Shown: one piece after another, positions 54,736 through 61,021 of the stretch
Layout: each line of letters opens with the position of its first letter
Position numbering within the stretch: the first letter of the stretch is position 1
NCBI RefSeq assembly: GCF_903815225.1
Contig: NZ_LR813084.1
Location: 3,390,501-3,454,500 of the forward strand
DNA length: 64,000 nt
Direction of reading: 5' to 3'
From: Delftia tsuruhatensis
Lineage (GTDB): Bacteria; Pseudomonadota; Gammaproteobacteria; Burkholderiales; Burkholderiaceae_C
Translations under genes and position numbers: made by a program
Notes under the pieces: generated by a model
Told to the model about the DNA's origin: nothing
What the model saw: the letters and a program-made list of their open reading frames with translations, nothing else
The model's database searches: none

Positions 54736-54747
54736 AGATCCGCCCAT

Positions 54748-54772
54748 AAAAAAGGCCCGCCAAAGGCGAGCC
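54748..54772 (-). terminator. Intrinsic-terminator-like hairpin directly before the tape measure gene
   Basis: Minus strand GGCTCGCC-TTT-GGCGGGCC followed by T6 (54748-54753). It lies 12 bases before the tape measure start and downstream of a second hairpin (54782-54803). Late transcription must pass it or start after it. Confidence 0.75.
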
Positions 54773-54781
54773 AGAAACAGA

Positions 54782-54803
54782 AAACCCCGGCGGACCGGGG
54801 TTT
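54782..54803. terminator. Hairpin terminator downstream of the exported cassette protein gene
   Basis: AAACCCCGG (54782-54790) pairs with CCGGGGTTT (54795-54803); nine perfect pairs and a four-base loop, followed on the minus strand by T's. It lies 26 bases after the stop of the 54829-55170 gene. Confidence 0.8.
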
Positions 54804-54828
54804 GGATAAGTTGTTCGATGACGCTGTG

Positions 54829-55170
54829 CTACTTCATTCTTCGCACCAGCTCATGGCATAGGGAGGGAATCAGCCCAAGGTCCCCATCGTCTTCAATCTG
54901 GACGAAGTCATCGTCCACCACGAAGCGCTTGTACCCAACATACGCCCCGTAGGAATTCTTGGCATTGACTTCACCACAGACGGATACCCCACCCTTGCCA
55001 GTAGTGGACTTGTAGATGCCGACGTCGCGGAAACGCGCACCCTCTGGATCTTTGAAGTCTCGCGAAACTGCAGCCTTCGCCTTCGCGACCATTGCCGAGT
55101 AGTTCTGCGCGAACACCACAGGTGCCGCCGCGATGGCAGAGACAACGCCAAGAACAGCGAGCAGCCTCAT
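54829..55170 (-). CDS. Small exported protein of the prophage cassette (113 residues)
   Basis: Starts MRLLAVLGVVSAIAAAPVVF with a signal peptide cleaved after VFAQ. The mature part of about 90 residues is KAAVSRDFKDPEGARFRDVG, VCGEVNAKNSYGAYVGYKRF and a helical end CHELVRRMK. The DPEGARFRD...C-GEVNAKNSYG pattern is one seen in small secreted or periplasmic proteins of proteobacteria and phages, but I cannot name a function. The Shine-Dalgarno GGAGGGGAT is locked in a 12-pair hairpin. It has its own terminator. Divergent from the ClpP-like gene. Confidence 0.75.
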   Translation of the reverse strand: MRLLAVLGVVSAIAAAPVVFAQNYSAMVAKAKAAVSRDFKDPEGARFRDVGIYKSTTGKGGVSVCGEVNAKNSYGAYVGYKRFVVDDDFVQIEDDGDLGLIPSLCHELVRRMK

Positions 55171-55200
55171 ATCCCCTCCAGTAGTAAAACTGGAGGGGAT
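55171..55200 (-). promoter_or_regulatory. Shine-Dalgarno-sequestering hairpin of the exported-protein gene
   Basis: ATCCCCTCCAGT (55171-55182) and ACTGGAGGGGAT (55189-55200) are perfect 12-base inverted repeats with a 6-base loop. On the minus-strand transcript the ribosome-binding site GGAGGGGAT and its anti-sequence pair, ending right at the ATG (55170). It could block translation or act as a protein-binding dyad. Confidence 0.8.
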
Positions 55201-55253
55201 GGTATCAAACACCCCTCGCAGGCAGCGCCAGCCCAGCCCCTGGCAGTGCAGTT

Positions 55254-55304
55254 GCCCTCCTGGCATACGATGGGAGCTTCCACACAACCCATCGTCAGGA
55301 GGGC
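55254..55304 (+). promoter_or_regulatory. Shine-Dalgarno-sequestering hairpin of the ClpP-like gene
   Basis: GCCCTCCTG (55254-55262) pairs with CAGGAGGGC (55296-55304), and ACGATGGG (55267-55274) with CCCATCGT (55288-55295). The 17 pairs are broken only by a 4-base bulge. The AGGAGG ribosome-binding site is inside the outer stem, two bases from the ATG at 55307. Confidence 0.8.
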
Positions 55305-55306
55305 GA

Positions 55307-55933
55307 ATGAACCACAATTTGGTGTACCACGGAGAGGTTACTCCGCAAGGGATCCGAAACCTGGAGTGCCTGATCACTCAAGCAATCCAGCACAGCGCAA
55401 CAGGAGTCACCGTCTGCATTTGCAGCAGCGGCGGCGACGTCACGTCCGGCGTCGGTGCGTATAACTTCATGAGAATGCAGCCAGTCCCTGTACGAACTTA
55501 TGCATTTGGCGTCTGCAGTTCTGTTGCCGCGACCATGTTCATGGCTGGCATAGACCGTATTTCGGCAGTCGTTAACTCTTTTTCACTCCACGCTGCGAGC
55601 TACTCAGAAGGACCGAACATTGGTCAAATTACTGACAGCACATCGCTTATCTGCGCACCATTTCGCACGGTGTCAGAATGGGACGAATCGCTGATAAGCA
55701 GACACTTCGGGAGCACGGCATCCACCTATCTGACCGCAGAAGATGCACTACGGCTGCGGATCGCCACGCATATACAGGACATCAGCTTTCATCGGTCGGA
55801 GCCGGTAGCGCATGTGGCAATCCCAGATCAGAAGCCACCTCAGGGATACACACCACCCGCCCCCAAAACACTATCGGAACTGATGAATTCATGCGCGCTC
55901 CCCGGGGCTGCTGCCATCCCAGCGAGTCGCTGA
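55307..55933 (+). CDS. ClpP-fold serine protease-like protein of the prophage cassette
   Basis: 208 residues starting MNHNLVYHGEVTPQGIRNLE, with AGGAGGGCGA before the ATG. The ClpP/crotonase fold signature is clear: ICSSGGDVTSGVGAYNFMRM (oxyanion loop), GVCSSVAATMFMAG with Ser72 as nucleophile, and SFSLHAA with His95. A third triad residue is not certain. It is not the prohead protease, which is at 61022-61873. It is on the strand opposite all neighbouring late genes, and its codon use is visibly less GC-rich. Its 3' end overlaps the tail-to-tail neighbour by 45 bases. Probably a cargo protease; the target is unknown. Confidence 0.75.
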   Translation: MNHNLVYHGEVTPQGIRNLECLITQAIQHSATGVTVCICSSGGDVTSGVGAYNFMRMQPVPVRTYAFGVCSSVAATMFMAGIDRISAVVNSFSLHAASYSEGPNIGQITDSTSLICAPFRTVSEWDESLISRHFGSTASTYLTAEDALRLRIATHIQDISFHRSEPVAHVAIPDQKPPQGYTPPAPKTLSELMNSCALPGAAAIPASR

Positions 55934-56317
55934 TACGGGCAATAGTCCGTTTCCATCCCAGCGCGCGAGCAGGCAGGCGATCTGGGTGTTGAGGCGCACA
56001 ATCTCGCGGCCCAGGGCCAGCGCCTCGGGCCAAGGGTTGAACAGGGTCGGCACGATGGCTTCCCCGGGGTGCTCCTTGGCGAGCATGTCGCCCACGGCGA
56101 ACTTCGGGATGTCTGCCGCGCCGGCTGCGGCCAGCCAGTCGGCCAGGTCCGCCAGCGTGAGCCCGGCCGCGCCAACCTCGCGCAGGAAGCCGGCGAGGTC
56201 GCCGCTCCGGGCGTACTTGGCATCGATCTCGGCCAGGCGCGCAGAGGTGGCCGCCTGCTTGGCAGACGCTGCTGCCGCGTGTGCATTGGCGGCTGCTGCG
56301 TTTTCATGGGAGCTCAT
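55889..56317 (-). CDS. Tape-measure C-terminus-like protein (142 residues)
   Basis: Starts MSSHENAAAANAHAAAASAK, an Ala-rich coiled coil, followed by LADWLAAAGAADIPKFAVGD and HPGEAIVPTLFNPW, then REIVRLNTQIACLLARWDGN. The last 75 residues match the end of the tape measure protein in order (IPAFAIGT, HQGEAVVPKAFNPW, QIVRLQSQVAKLLQRWDGDG). It lies between the G/GT chaperone gene and the inserted cassette, where only the tape measure gene would be expected. It may be the stump of an earlier tape measure gene or a separate small tail protein. Confidence 0.7.
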   Translation of the reverse strand: MSSHENAAAANAHAAAASAKQAATSARLAEIDAKYARSGDLAGFLREVGAAGLTLADLADWLAAAGAADIPKFAVGDMLAKEHPGEAIVPTLFNPWPEALALGREIVRLNTQIACLLARWDGNGLLPVSATRWDGSSPGERA

Positions 56318-56334
56318 AGTTCCTCCGGAAATTC

Positions 56335-56355
56335 AAAGGCCGCCTCGGCGGCTTT
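56335..56355 (-). terminator. Hairpin between GT chaperone and tape-measure-like ORF
   Basis: AAAG-CCGCC (56335-56344, one bulged G) with GGCGG-CTTT (56347-56355). On the minus strand the stem is followed by TTTGAATTT. It overlaps the stop of the GT reading frame and precedes the next start by about 20 bases. Confidence 0.6.
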
Positions 56356-57111
56356 ACTCTTCGCGCATGGCCGCCAGGGCCTCAGACTCCATGACGCGGA
56401 TGTCGCTGAACAGCGCGTCGTAGTCCTCTTCGCTGAGGCCCATGCGGTCCAGTTCGTGCTGCAGCGGGATGTAGTCGAGCGAGGCCGGGCCGCTCATGGT
56501 GTAGCGCCACTGGCTGCCGACCTTGCACCACAGCTTGTAGGCCGGGAAGTTCTCGGGCCATATCTCGACGGGCTGCTGCTCTGCCTCCCAGTCCCGGTAC
56601 GTCATGCCCCAAAAGCCGAGCTGCTCGGCTGTCGGGGGTTTGCGGTAGATGGCAGCAGCTATGGCCCTCAGTTTCCCAGGCGGCCCGTGGTGCAGAGCTG
56701 GCGGTAGCCGTCCCACAGCGCGGCGGGCGCGGCCGGGGCCTGGTCGAACAGCTCGATCAGCGTGTTCTTGCTCAGGGCGGGGAACTCCTCGTTCCAGGCG
56801 GCCAGGTACTTGAGCGCGTTGTCTGCGTTCACGGCATCGCCACGCTCGAACATGCCAGCGAAGCTGAACTTGGCTTCTTCGCCTTCCTTCTTGGCCGTGT
56901 CCTGCTGGGCCGTGGCCAGCGCCAGCGTGGCGCCCGCGATTTCGTCCCACAGGACGCCGAATTCCTTGCGGGTGCGGTACTTGAACTTGCACTCCAGCTT
57001 CGCGCTGGTGCCATCCGGCAGAGGGAATTCGATAGTGCCTGAGATGGTCTCGGGGCGCTTGCCCAGGATGAACGGAGCGGCCTTGTCGGCCTTCTTTGCA
57101 GGTGCGGTCAT
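56354..57111 (-). CDS. Tail assembly chaperone GT (product of -1 frameshift)
   Basis: Extended form of the tail chaperone, predicted at 252 residues: 147 codons of G, then a slip at the heptamer at 56671-56677 into the -1 frame, continuing LRAIAAAIYRKPPTAEQLGF, FPAYKLWCKVGSQWRYTMSG and ending EALAAMREE at 56354. The T part has no start codon or ribosome-binding site of its own, as in lambda. GT bridges the tape measure and tail tube proteins during assembly and is absent from the virion. It is annotated as the whole span because callers would lose the T half. Confidence 0.85.
56668..57111 (-). CDS. Tail assembly chaperone G (unshifted form)
   Basis: 147-residue product starting MTAPAKKADKAAPFILGKRP, a typical lambda-G-like chaperone that coats the tape measure protein. 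The middle carries KFKYRTRKEFGVLWDEIAGA. It ends RLGN-stop at TGA 56668-56670, right after the slippery heptamer. It should be the more abundant form. It lies between the tail tube gene and the GT extension. Confidence 0.88.
   Translation of the reverse strand: MTAPAKKADKAAPFILGKRPETISGTIEFPLPDGTSAKLECKFKYRTRKEFGVLWDEIAGATLALATAQQDTAKKEGEEAKFSFAGMFERGDAVNADNALKYLAAWNEEFPALSKNTLIELFDQAPAAPAALWDGYRQLCTTGRLGN
56671..56677 (-). promoter_or_regulatory. Programmed -1 ribosomal frameshift site (G GGA AAC)
   Basis: The minus-strand heptamer GGGAAAC fits X-XXY-YYZ. Zero-frame codons are CTG GGA AAC TGA; after slipping, GGG AAA then CTG AGG GCC. Lambda uses GGGAAAG at the same place in G. The zero-frame stop follows directly. 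Confidence 0.88.
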
Positions 57112-57206
57112 GGTTTTCTTTCAGCAGATGGATGAGAAATGCCCGCGCCCGACTGCCCGCCTCTGCTGAGAGACGAAACAGCCGGGCCGGTGCAACTGGC
57201 GGCCGA

Positions 57207-57857
57207 TCAGACGGCGTAGCGGGTGGTGCGGCCCTGCGGGGCCATGGCGGCGGTCACGGTGTCCACCTGGCCCTTGGTGAGCGAGGGGATCTCGTTCAGG
57301 GCGATGTAGCCGTAGAAGTAGTTCACGTTGCCGTTGGGCTTGAGCACCTTCAGAGCGACCAGCAGACGGTCCTCGGAGGCCTTCTTGGTCGCCTTGTAGC
57401 CCGGCAGGCTGGGGTCATCGCCGATGGGGATGGTGATGCTGGTAGCCGAGAACCCAGTCGGGATCTGGAACGTGTTCATGCTGGCCAGGGGGGCCACGTC
57501 GGCGAACTGCGCTTCGCCGCCCGAGGTGGACGGATTCAGCACCTGCTGGATTTCCTGCCACTTCTTCACGGGCAGGGCCGATGCGGGGACGCCGCCGCCC
57601 GAGGTAAAACGGGCTGTATTGGAGGTGTCCAGTCCTTCGATCTCGAAGGTGCCCGCGGCCGTGTTTGCGACGCGGTACACGCGGTTGTTCGCGTCGTCCC
57701 AGCCTGCGGTCAGGATGAACTCCTTGCCATTGGCCATGCCGTGGCCCGCTGCCGTGGCAACCGCTGCTGTTGCGTTGCTGATGGCGGTGATCGGGATCAC
57801 TGCGTCGTATTCGGTGGAAATGAACAGCTTCGAGCCGTCCGGAACGCTATATGCCAT
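57207..57857 (-). CDS. Major tail tube protein
   Basis: 216 residues starting MAYSVPDGSKLFISTEYDAV. It has the composition of siphovirus tail tube subunits: beta-strands, VKKWQEIQQVLNPSTSGG (the loop expected in lambda gpV-like folds), EAQFADVAPLASMNTFQIPT and KVLKPNGNVNYFYGYIALNE. No C-terminal Ig-like domain is present. It lies between the tail terminator and chaperone genes, the canonical place. A UUCG-capped hairpin is just upstream. Confidence 0.85.
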   Translation of the reverse strand: MAYSVPDGSKLFISTEYDAVIPITAISNATAAVATAAGHGMANGKEFILTAGWDDANNRVYRVANTAAGTFEIEGLDTSNTARFTSGGGVPASALPVKKWQEIQQVLNPSTSGGEAQFADVAPLASMNTFQIPTGFSATSITIPIGDDPSLPGYKATKKASEDRLLVALKVLKPNGNVNYFYGYIALNEIPSLTKGQVDTVTAAMAPQGRTTRYAV

Positions 57858-57876
57858 GGTGGGCCTTTCGGAAATG

Positions 57877-57897
57877 AAAAAACCCGCCGAAGCGGGT
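57877..57897 (-). terminator. Intrinsic-terminator-like hairpin before the tail tube gene
   Basis: Minus strand ACCCGC-TTCG-GCGGGT followed by T5-6 (complement of 57877-57882). The gap between the terminator protein gene and the tail tube gene is about 97 bases, and this hairpin lies within it. Confidence 0.75.
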
Positions 57898-57954
57898 ATG
57901 AGGTTGCGCCCGAGCGGGCAAGAAAACCGCCAGGCGGCGGAACTGGTCGGGACC

Positions 57955-58311
57955 CTATCGGGCGCCCCAGATGGTGTAGGTCTGCAGGTAGCCCGGCGTC
58001 TCGTCGCCGTCGCCGTAGGCCCCGATGGGCTCGGACACTGGGCGCGCGATCAGCTGAGGCATCGCGGCACGCAGGGCGGCCTCGATGGTCTGCATCAGCG
58101 AAAAGGCCTTGAGCGGAGTGCTGTCCCAGGTGTTGATCTGGATCTGCACGTTGCGCTTGTCGGCCACCGTGTTGTCCAGCCACTCCAGCGGATCGCCGCC
58201 GATGTGCTGCCAGGTCACATAGGGCATGGTCGTGCCGTAGGGCGCAGTGCCCACGACGACGCGCGGGCACACGACCAGCAGCACGGCCATGAGGTCAGAT
58301 TCAAGCGCCAC
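57955..58311 (-). CDS. Tail terminator protein (DUF3168, gpU-like)
   Basis: 118 residues from the GTG at 58311 (VALESDLMAVLLVVCPRVVV); GGAGG lies just upstream, inside the end of the preceding gene, with an 11-base overlap. It contains YGTTMPYVTWQHIGGDPLEW and ADKRNVQIQINTWDSTPLKA, the DUF3168 pattern of proteins that cap and join the tail. An internal ATG (MAVLL) is an alternative start. The position before the tail tube gene fits. Confidence 0.83.
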   Translation of the reverse strand: MALESDLMAVLLVVCPRVVVGTAPYGTTMPYVTWQHIGGDPLEWLDNTVADKRNVQIQINTWDSTPLKAFSLMQTIEAALRAAMPQLIARPVSEPIGAYGDGDETPGYLQTYTIWGAR

Positions 58312-58915
58312 CGTAGCCTCCCTGTTCAAACAACCGGCGCCACAGCTCGGCTTGAGCGGCCTTCTGCGCCTCTGGGAGCGAGCTGGCCGCGCTGCGCACA
58401 AAGGCCTTGCCGGGAACCTGCTTCGGACTCGGAAGAGTCACGTAGTAGGCGTCCTTCTGGGCCTGGCTCGCGCGGCGGGGCGGGGGCGGCTGGCCGTCCA
58501 TGCCGGGCCTGACCATGGGCCGCACCTGGCCGTCGTTGGTCTGGTAGTAGCGGTAGCGTTGCAGGTAGCCGAACTCCACCAGATGCCCATGGGGCGCCTT
58601 CTTGTGGTTCCAGCTGATGTGGTACTCCGCCCTTTTCCCGTCCTCCGACTTCTCGTCGCTGAAGTACTGGTAGATGGAGCGGTCAAGGTTTCCCGTCACG
58701 CGCCCCAGGCCCTGGACGTTGAGCTTGACGCGCTCGTAGATCACCTGCGCGCCGGCCTGAGCCATGGGCCGGATTGCCGCCTCCACGCCGGACTCCAACG
58801 CGCTGAGCATGTCGTCCACGGCGCTCAGGTCGAGCTCCATGCCGAACGAGTTGCCACCGGTCAGCACCTTGCGACGGCCATCACGCCCCGGATTGGATAG
58901 GGTGCGCCTTGCCAT
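58301..58915 (-). CDS. HK97 gp10-like tail completion protein
   Basis: 204 residues starting MARRTLSNPGRDGRRKVLTG. The family pattern is seen in MELDLSAVDDMLSALESGVE (helix), VKLNVQGLGRVTGNLDRSI, HLVEFGYLQRYRYYQT and the end KAFVRSAASSLPEAQKAAQA. These proteins complete the neck and tail junction. Gene order after the head closure gene is as in HK97-type phages. Confidence 0.85.
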   Translation of the reverse strand: MARRTLSNPGRDGRRKVLTGGNSFGMELDLSAVDDMLSALESGVEAAIRPMAQAGAQVIYERVKLNVQGLGRVTGNLDRSIYQYFSDEKSEDGKRAEYHISWNHKKAPHGHLVEFGYLQRYRYYQTNDGQVRPMVRPGMDGQPPPPRRASQAQKDAYYVTLPSPKQVPGKAFVRSAASSLPEAQKAAQAELWRRLFEQGGYGGA

Positions 58916-58926
58916 TCAATCCTCCT

Positions 58927-59268
58927 TCAGGGCTTGCCCTGGATGAGCTTGCACACGAGGTCCATGTATTCCCGGGTCGGCCCCGGGAGCACTGCCTCGA
59001 TGCTGTAGATGGACGAGTCGAACAGCACGCGCATACCGGCGTCCAAGCCAGTGCGGCGCCTGATGCGGATGCTCGCGCGCACGATGGACACCTCAGCGTC
59101 CGCCTTGATAGTGCCCAGGCCAGACTTGTGCTGCACGTTGGCAGCGATGCGGCCTGGGGAGATGTTCTCCCAGGCCTCAGGCTCGGGCGTGCCCCAGCCG
59201 TCTTTGCCGCCTGTCTTGCGCTGGATGTGGATGCGGTCTCGAAGGGTGCCGGCGCGGAACGTGGTCAT
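58927..59268 (-). CDS. Head-tail joining (head closure) protein
   Basis: 113 residues, MTTFRAGTLRDRIHIQRKTG: the usual opening of SPP1 gp16-like closure proteins (RAGxLRxRIxIQ), then EAWENISPGRIAANVQHKSG and VLFDSSIYSIEAVLPGPTRE. It overlaps the connector gene by 4 bases. It seals the portal end and receives the tail. Confidence 0.85.
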   Translation of the reverse strand: MTTFRAGTLRDRIHIQRKTGGKDGWGTPEPEAWENISPGRIAANVQHKSGLGTIKADAEVSIVRASIRIRRRTGLDAGMRVLFDSSIYSIEAVLPGPTREYMDLVCKLIQGKP

Positions 59269-59606
59269 AGGCCTTGCACCTTTCGATGAGGCCGCAGCAG
59301 ATCGCGCGAGCCGTTGGGCATGGCGAAGGACTGCGCGCCCACCACCACATCCTCGCGGTTAGCGAAGAGGTGACCGCAGATCAGCAGCATCGCCGCTTTC
59401 ACCGAGTAGGTGGCCACCATGGGCAGCTCACCAGCCTCGCCCGCAGCCACCGCAGCGTCAAGCTCGGCCTGGTCGGCGTACACCTTTCGGCCCAGGTACT
59501 CCTGGGCGGCGTCGATGGCAGCACCGAGGTACAGCTCGACCATCACGGCGTCCTCCGGGTCAGCCCGACAGTGGTCGATGGCCGTCTCGATGGTCAAGAT
59601 GGGCAT
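59265..59606 (-). CDS. Head-tail connector protein (gp6-like)
   Basis: 113 residues, MPILTIETAIDHCRADPEDA, with the helical pattern LYLGAAIDAAQEYLGRKVYA and VKAAMLLICGHLFANREDVV typical of gp6-like connector proteins below the portal. It is followed by head closure (ATGA overlap) and preceded by a 61-residue ORF. Confidence 0.87.
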   Translation of the reverse strand: MPILTIETAIDHCRADPEDAVMVELYLGAAIDAAQEYLGRKVYADQAELDAAVAAGEAGELPMVATYSVKAAMLLICGHLFANREDVVVGAQSFAMPNGSRDLLRPHRKVQGL

Positions 59607-59612
59607 GCCTGC

Positions 59613-59798
59613 TTACCCCTTGGCAGCGCCAGCCTTGCCGCGACCTGCCTGCTTGTTGGCGGCCGAGTCGTCTTCTTCGAGGGCCTCGAAGTAGCGTGCG
59701 GTCGCCTCCAGTTCGGGCGGCACCTCGTCGCCAACCTCGTAGGTCACGGGGTGGAACTCGCCGTCCGGGACGGCCTTGAATTGCTTGGTGGCTTTCAT
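59613..59798 (-). CDS. Small phage head-region protein (61 residues)
   Basis: MKATKQFKAVPDGEFHPVTY, an acidic and Ala-rich small protein (EDDSAANKQAGRGKAGAAKG). Located between capsid and connector genes, where small accessory or assembly proteins are common. TGGAGAAAAC gives a fair ribosome-binding site. Family not recognised. Confidence 0.7.
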   Translation of the reverse strand: MKATKQFKAVPDGEFHPVTYEVGDEVPPELEATARYFEALEEDDSAANKQAGRGKAGAAKG

Positions 59799-59814
59799 GT
59801 TTTCTCCAGGTGAT

Positions 59815-59834
59815 GGGCGGGCCGGAGCCCGCCC
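59815..59834 (-). terminator. Hairpin between capsid gene and 61-residue ORF
   Basis: GGGCGGGC (59815-59822) and GCCCGCCC (59827-59834) form eight perfect pairs. There is no T run on the minus strand, so it may moderate rather than end late transcription, or protect the capsid mRNA 3' end. Confidence 0.55.
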
Positions 59835-59840
59835 TGGTCA

Positions 59841-61019
59841 TCAGGCTGCAGCCACCTTCAGGGCCTTCAGCACATCGGGGTTCAGCAGACCGCCGCCCAC
59901 GCGCTTGGTCGTGTAGAACTGCACGAACGGCTTGTTCGTGAAGGGGTCACGCAGCACGCGCACGCCGGTGCGGTCCACGATCTGGTAGCCGCGCTTGAAG
60001 TCGCCGAACATGGCCGAGATGGCGTTGGCGGCCACGTTGGGCATGCCGGCCACGGTCGTCACCGGGTAGCCGGCGATGGTGGCGGGCTGGCCTGCCACGT
60101 AGCTGGGTTGCCACAGGTAGTTGCCCTGGCCGTCCTTGAGCTTGCGGATCACACCCTGGGTCGTGCGGTTCATCAGGAAGCGCGCATTGGCCGTGTACTC
60201 CTCGGGTAGCTCGTAGATCAGGTCCACGATGGCGTCGGAGGTGATGGCGCCCACGGCGCCCGAGGCCACCGTCTTGATGTCACCCCAGGGATGGGCCGCA
60301 GCGTTGGCGCCACCCGTGACATAGGTCAGCAAGCCGTTCGGGCGGTCGTTCGCGCCAGTGCCGGTCAGGAAGGCGATGCCCTCCTGATACGCGAACTCGG
60401 TTTCGACCTCGCCAGCCAGCCACTGCTCCAGGTTGACCTCGGCATCGTCCAGCATCTGCTGGGTGGCCGCCGGATTGGCGTACAGCTCGCCCGGCTTGTA
60501 GGTCATGGGGCTGAACGTCGGCGTGTTGGTCTGCGGCCGCGCCGTGGTTTCGCCCACCCAGCCGGAGGTCGTGCCACGGTTGTTGAACAGCTTGCTGTAG
60601 CCGGCCGTGGAGATGGACTGCACCGAGGCGATGCCACGGATGGGCGAGACCTGGATCAGGCGGTCCGTGATGGTGCGATCCCACTCGATCGGCGCCAGGT
60701 AGCCTCCTTCGGTGGACGAGCCCTTGTTCAGCGAGGCCTGCACCTCGCCGCGTGCGAAGTGCGCGCGGAAGGCGGCGCTGTATTCCTTGTCGGCCGGGCC
60801 TGCGTTGGGCACACCCTGCTGCGCAGCGGCCAGCTTGGTATGGGCGTCCTCGATCTCGCGCTGATGGCGGTCGATGTCGGCATTGATCTTCTCGATCTTG
60901 GCCTGGAAGTCGCCGGTTCCCTGGCTCTGCTTGAGGGCGTTGAGCTCCTGGGTGTGAGTTGCCTTGAAGGCTTCAAAAGCCTTACCCAGGTCTTCGATGG
61001 TCTTGTTGACGTCGGTCAT
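59841..61019 (-). CDS. Major capsid protein, HK97 fold
   Basis: 392 residues. The N-terminal 95 form a coiled-coil delta (scaffold) domain (LNALKQSQGTGDFQAKIEKI, DIDRHQREIEDAHTKLAAAQ), expected to be removed by the prohead protease. The mature part begins around SLNKGSSTEGGYLAPIEWDR. HK97-fold features follow: PIRGIASVQSISTAGYSKLF, FLTGTGANDRPNGLLTY and the C-terminal FVQFYTTKRVGGGLLNPDVL. It lies two bases after the protease gene. Confidence 0.95.
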   Translation of the reverse strand: MTDVNKTIEDLGKAFEAFKATHTQELNALKQSQGTGDFQAKIEKINADIDRHQREIEDAHTKLAAAQQGVPNAGPADKEYSAAFRAHFARGEVQASLNKGSSTEGGYLAPIEWDRTITDRLIQVSPIRGIASVQSISTAGYSKLFNNRGTTSGWVGETTARPQTNTPTFSPMTYKPGELYANPAATQQMLDDAEVNLEQWLAGEVETEFAYQEGIAFLTGTGANDRPNGLLTYVTGGANAAAHPWGDIKTVASGAVGAITSDAIVDLIYELPEEYTANARFLMNRTTQGVIRKLKDGQGNYLWQPSYVAGQPATIAGYPVTTVAGMPNVAANAISAMFGDFKRGYQIVDRTGVRVLRDPFTNKPFVQFYTTKRVGGGLLNPDVLKALKVAAA

Positions 61020-61021
61020 GT

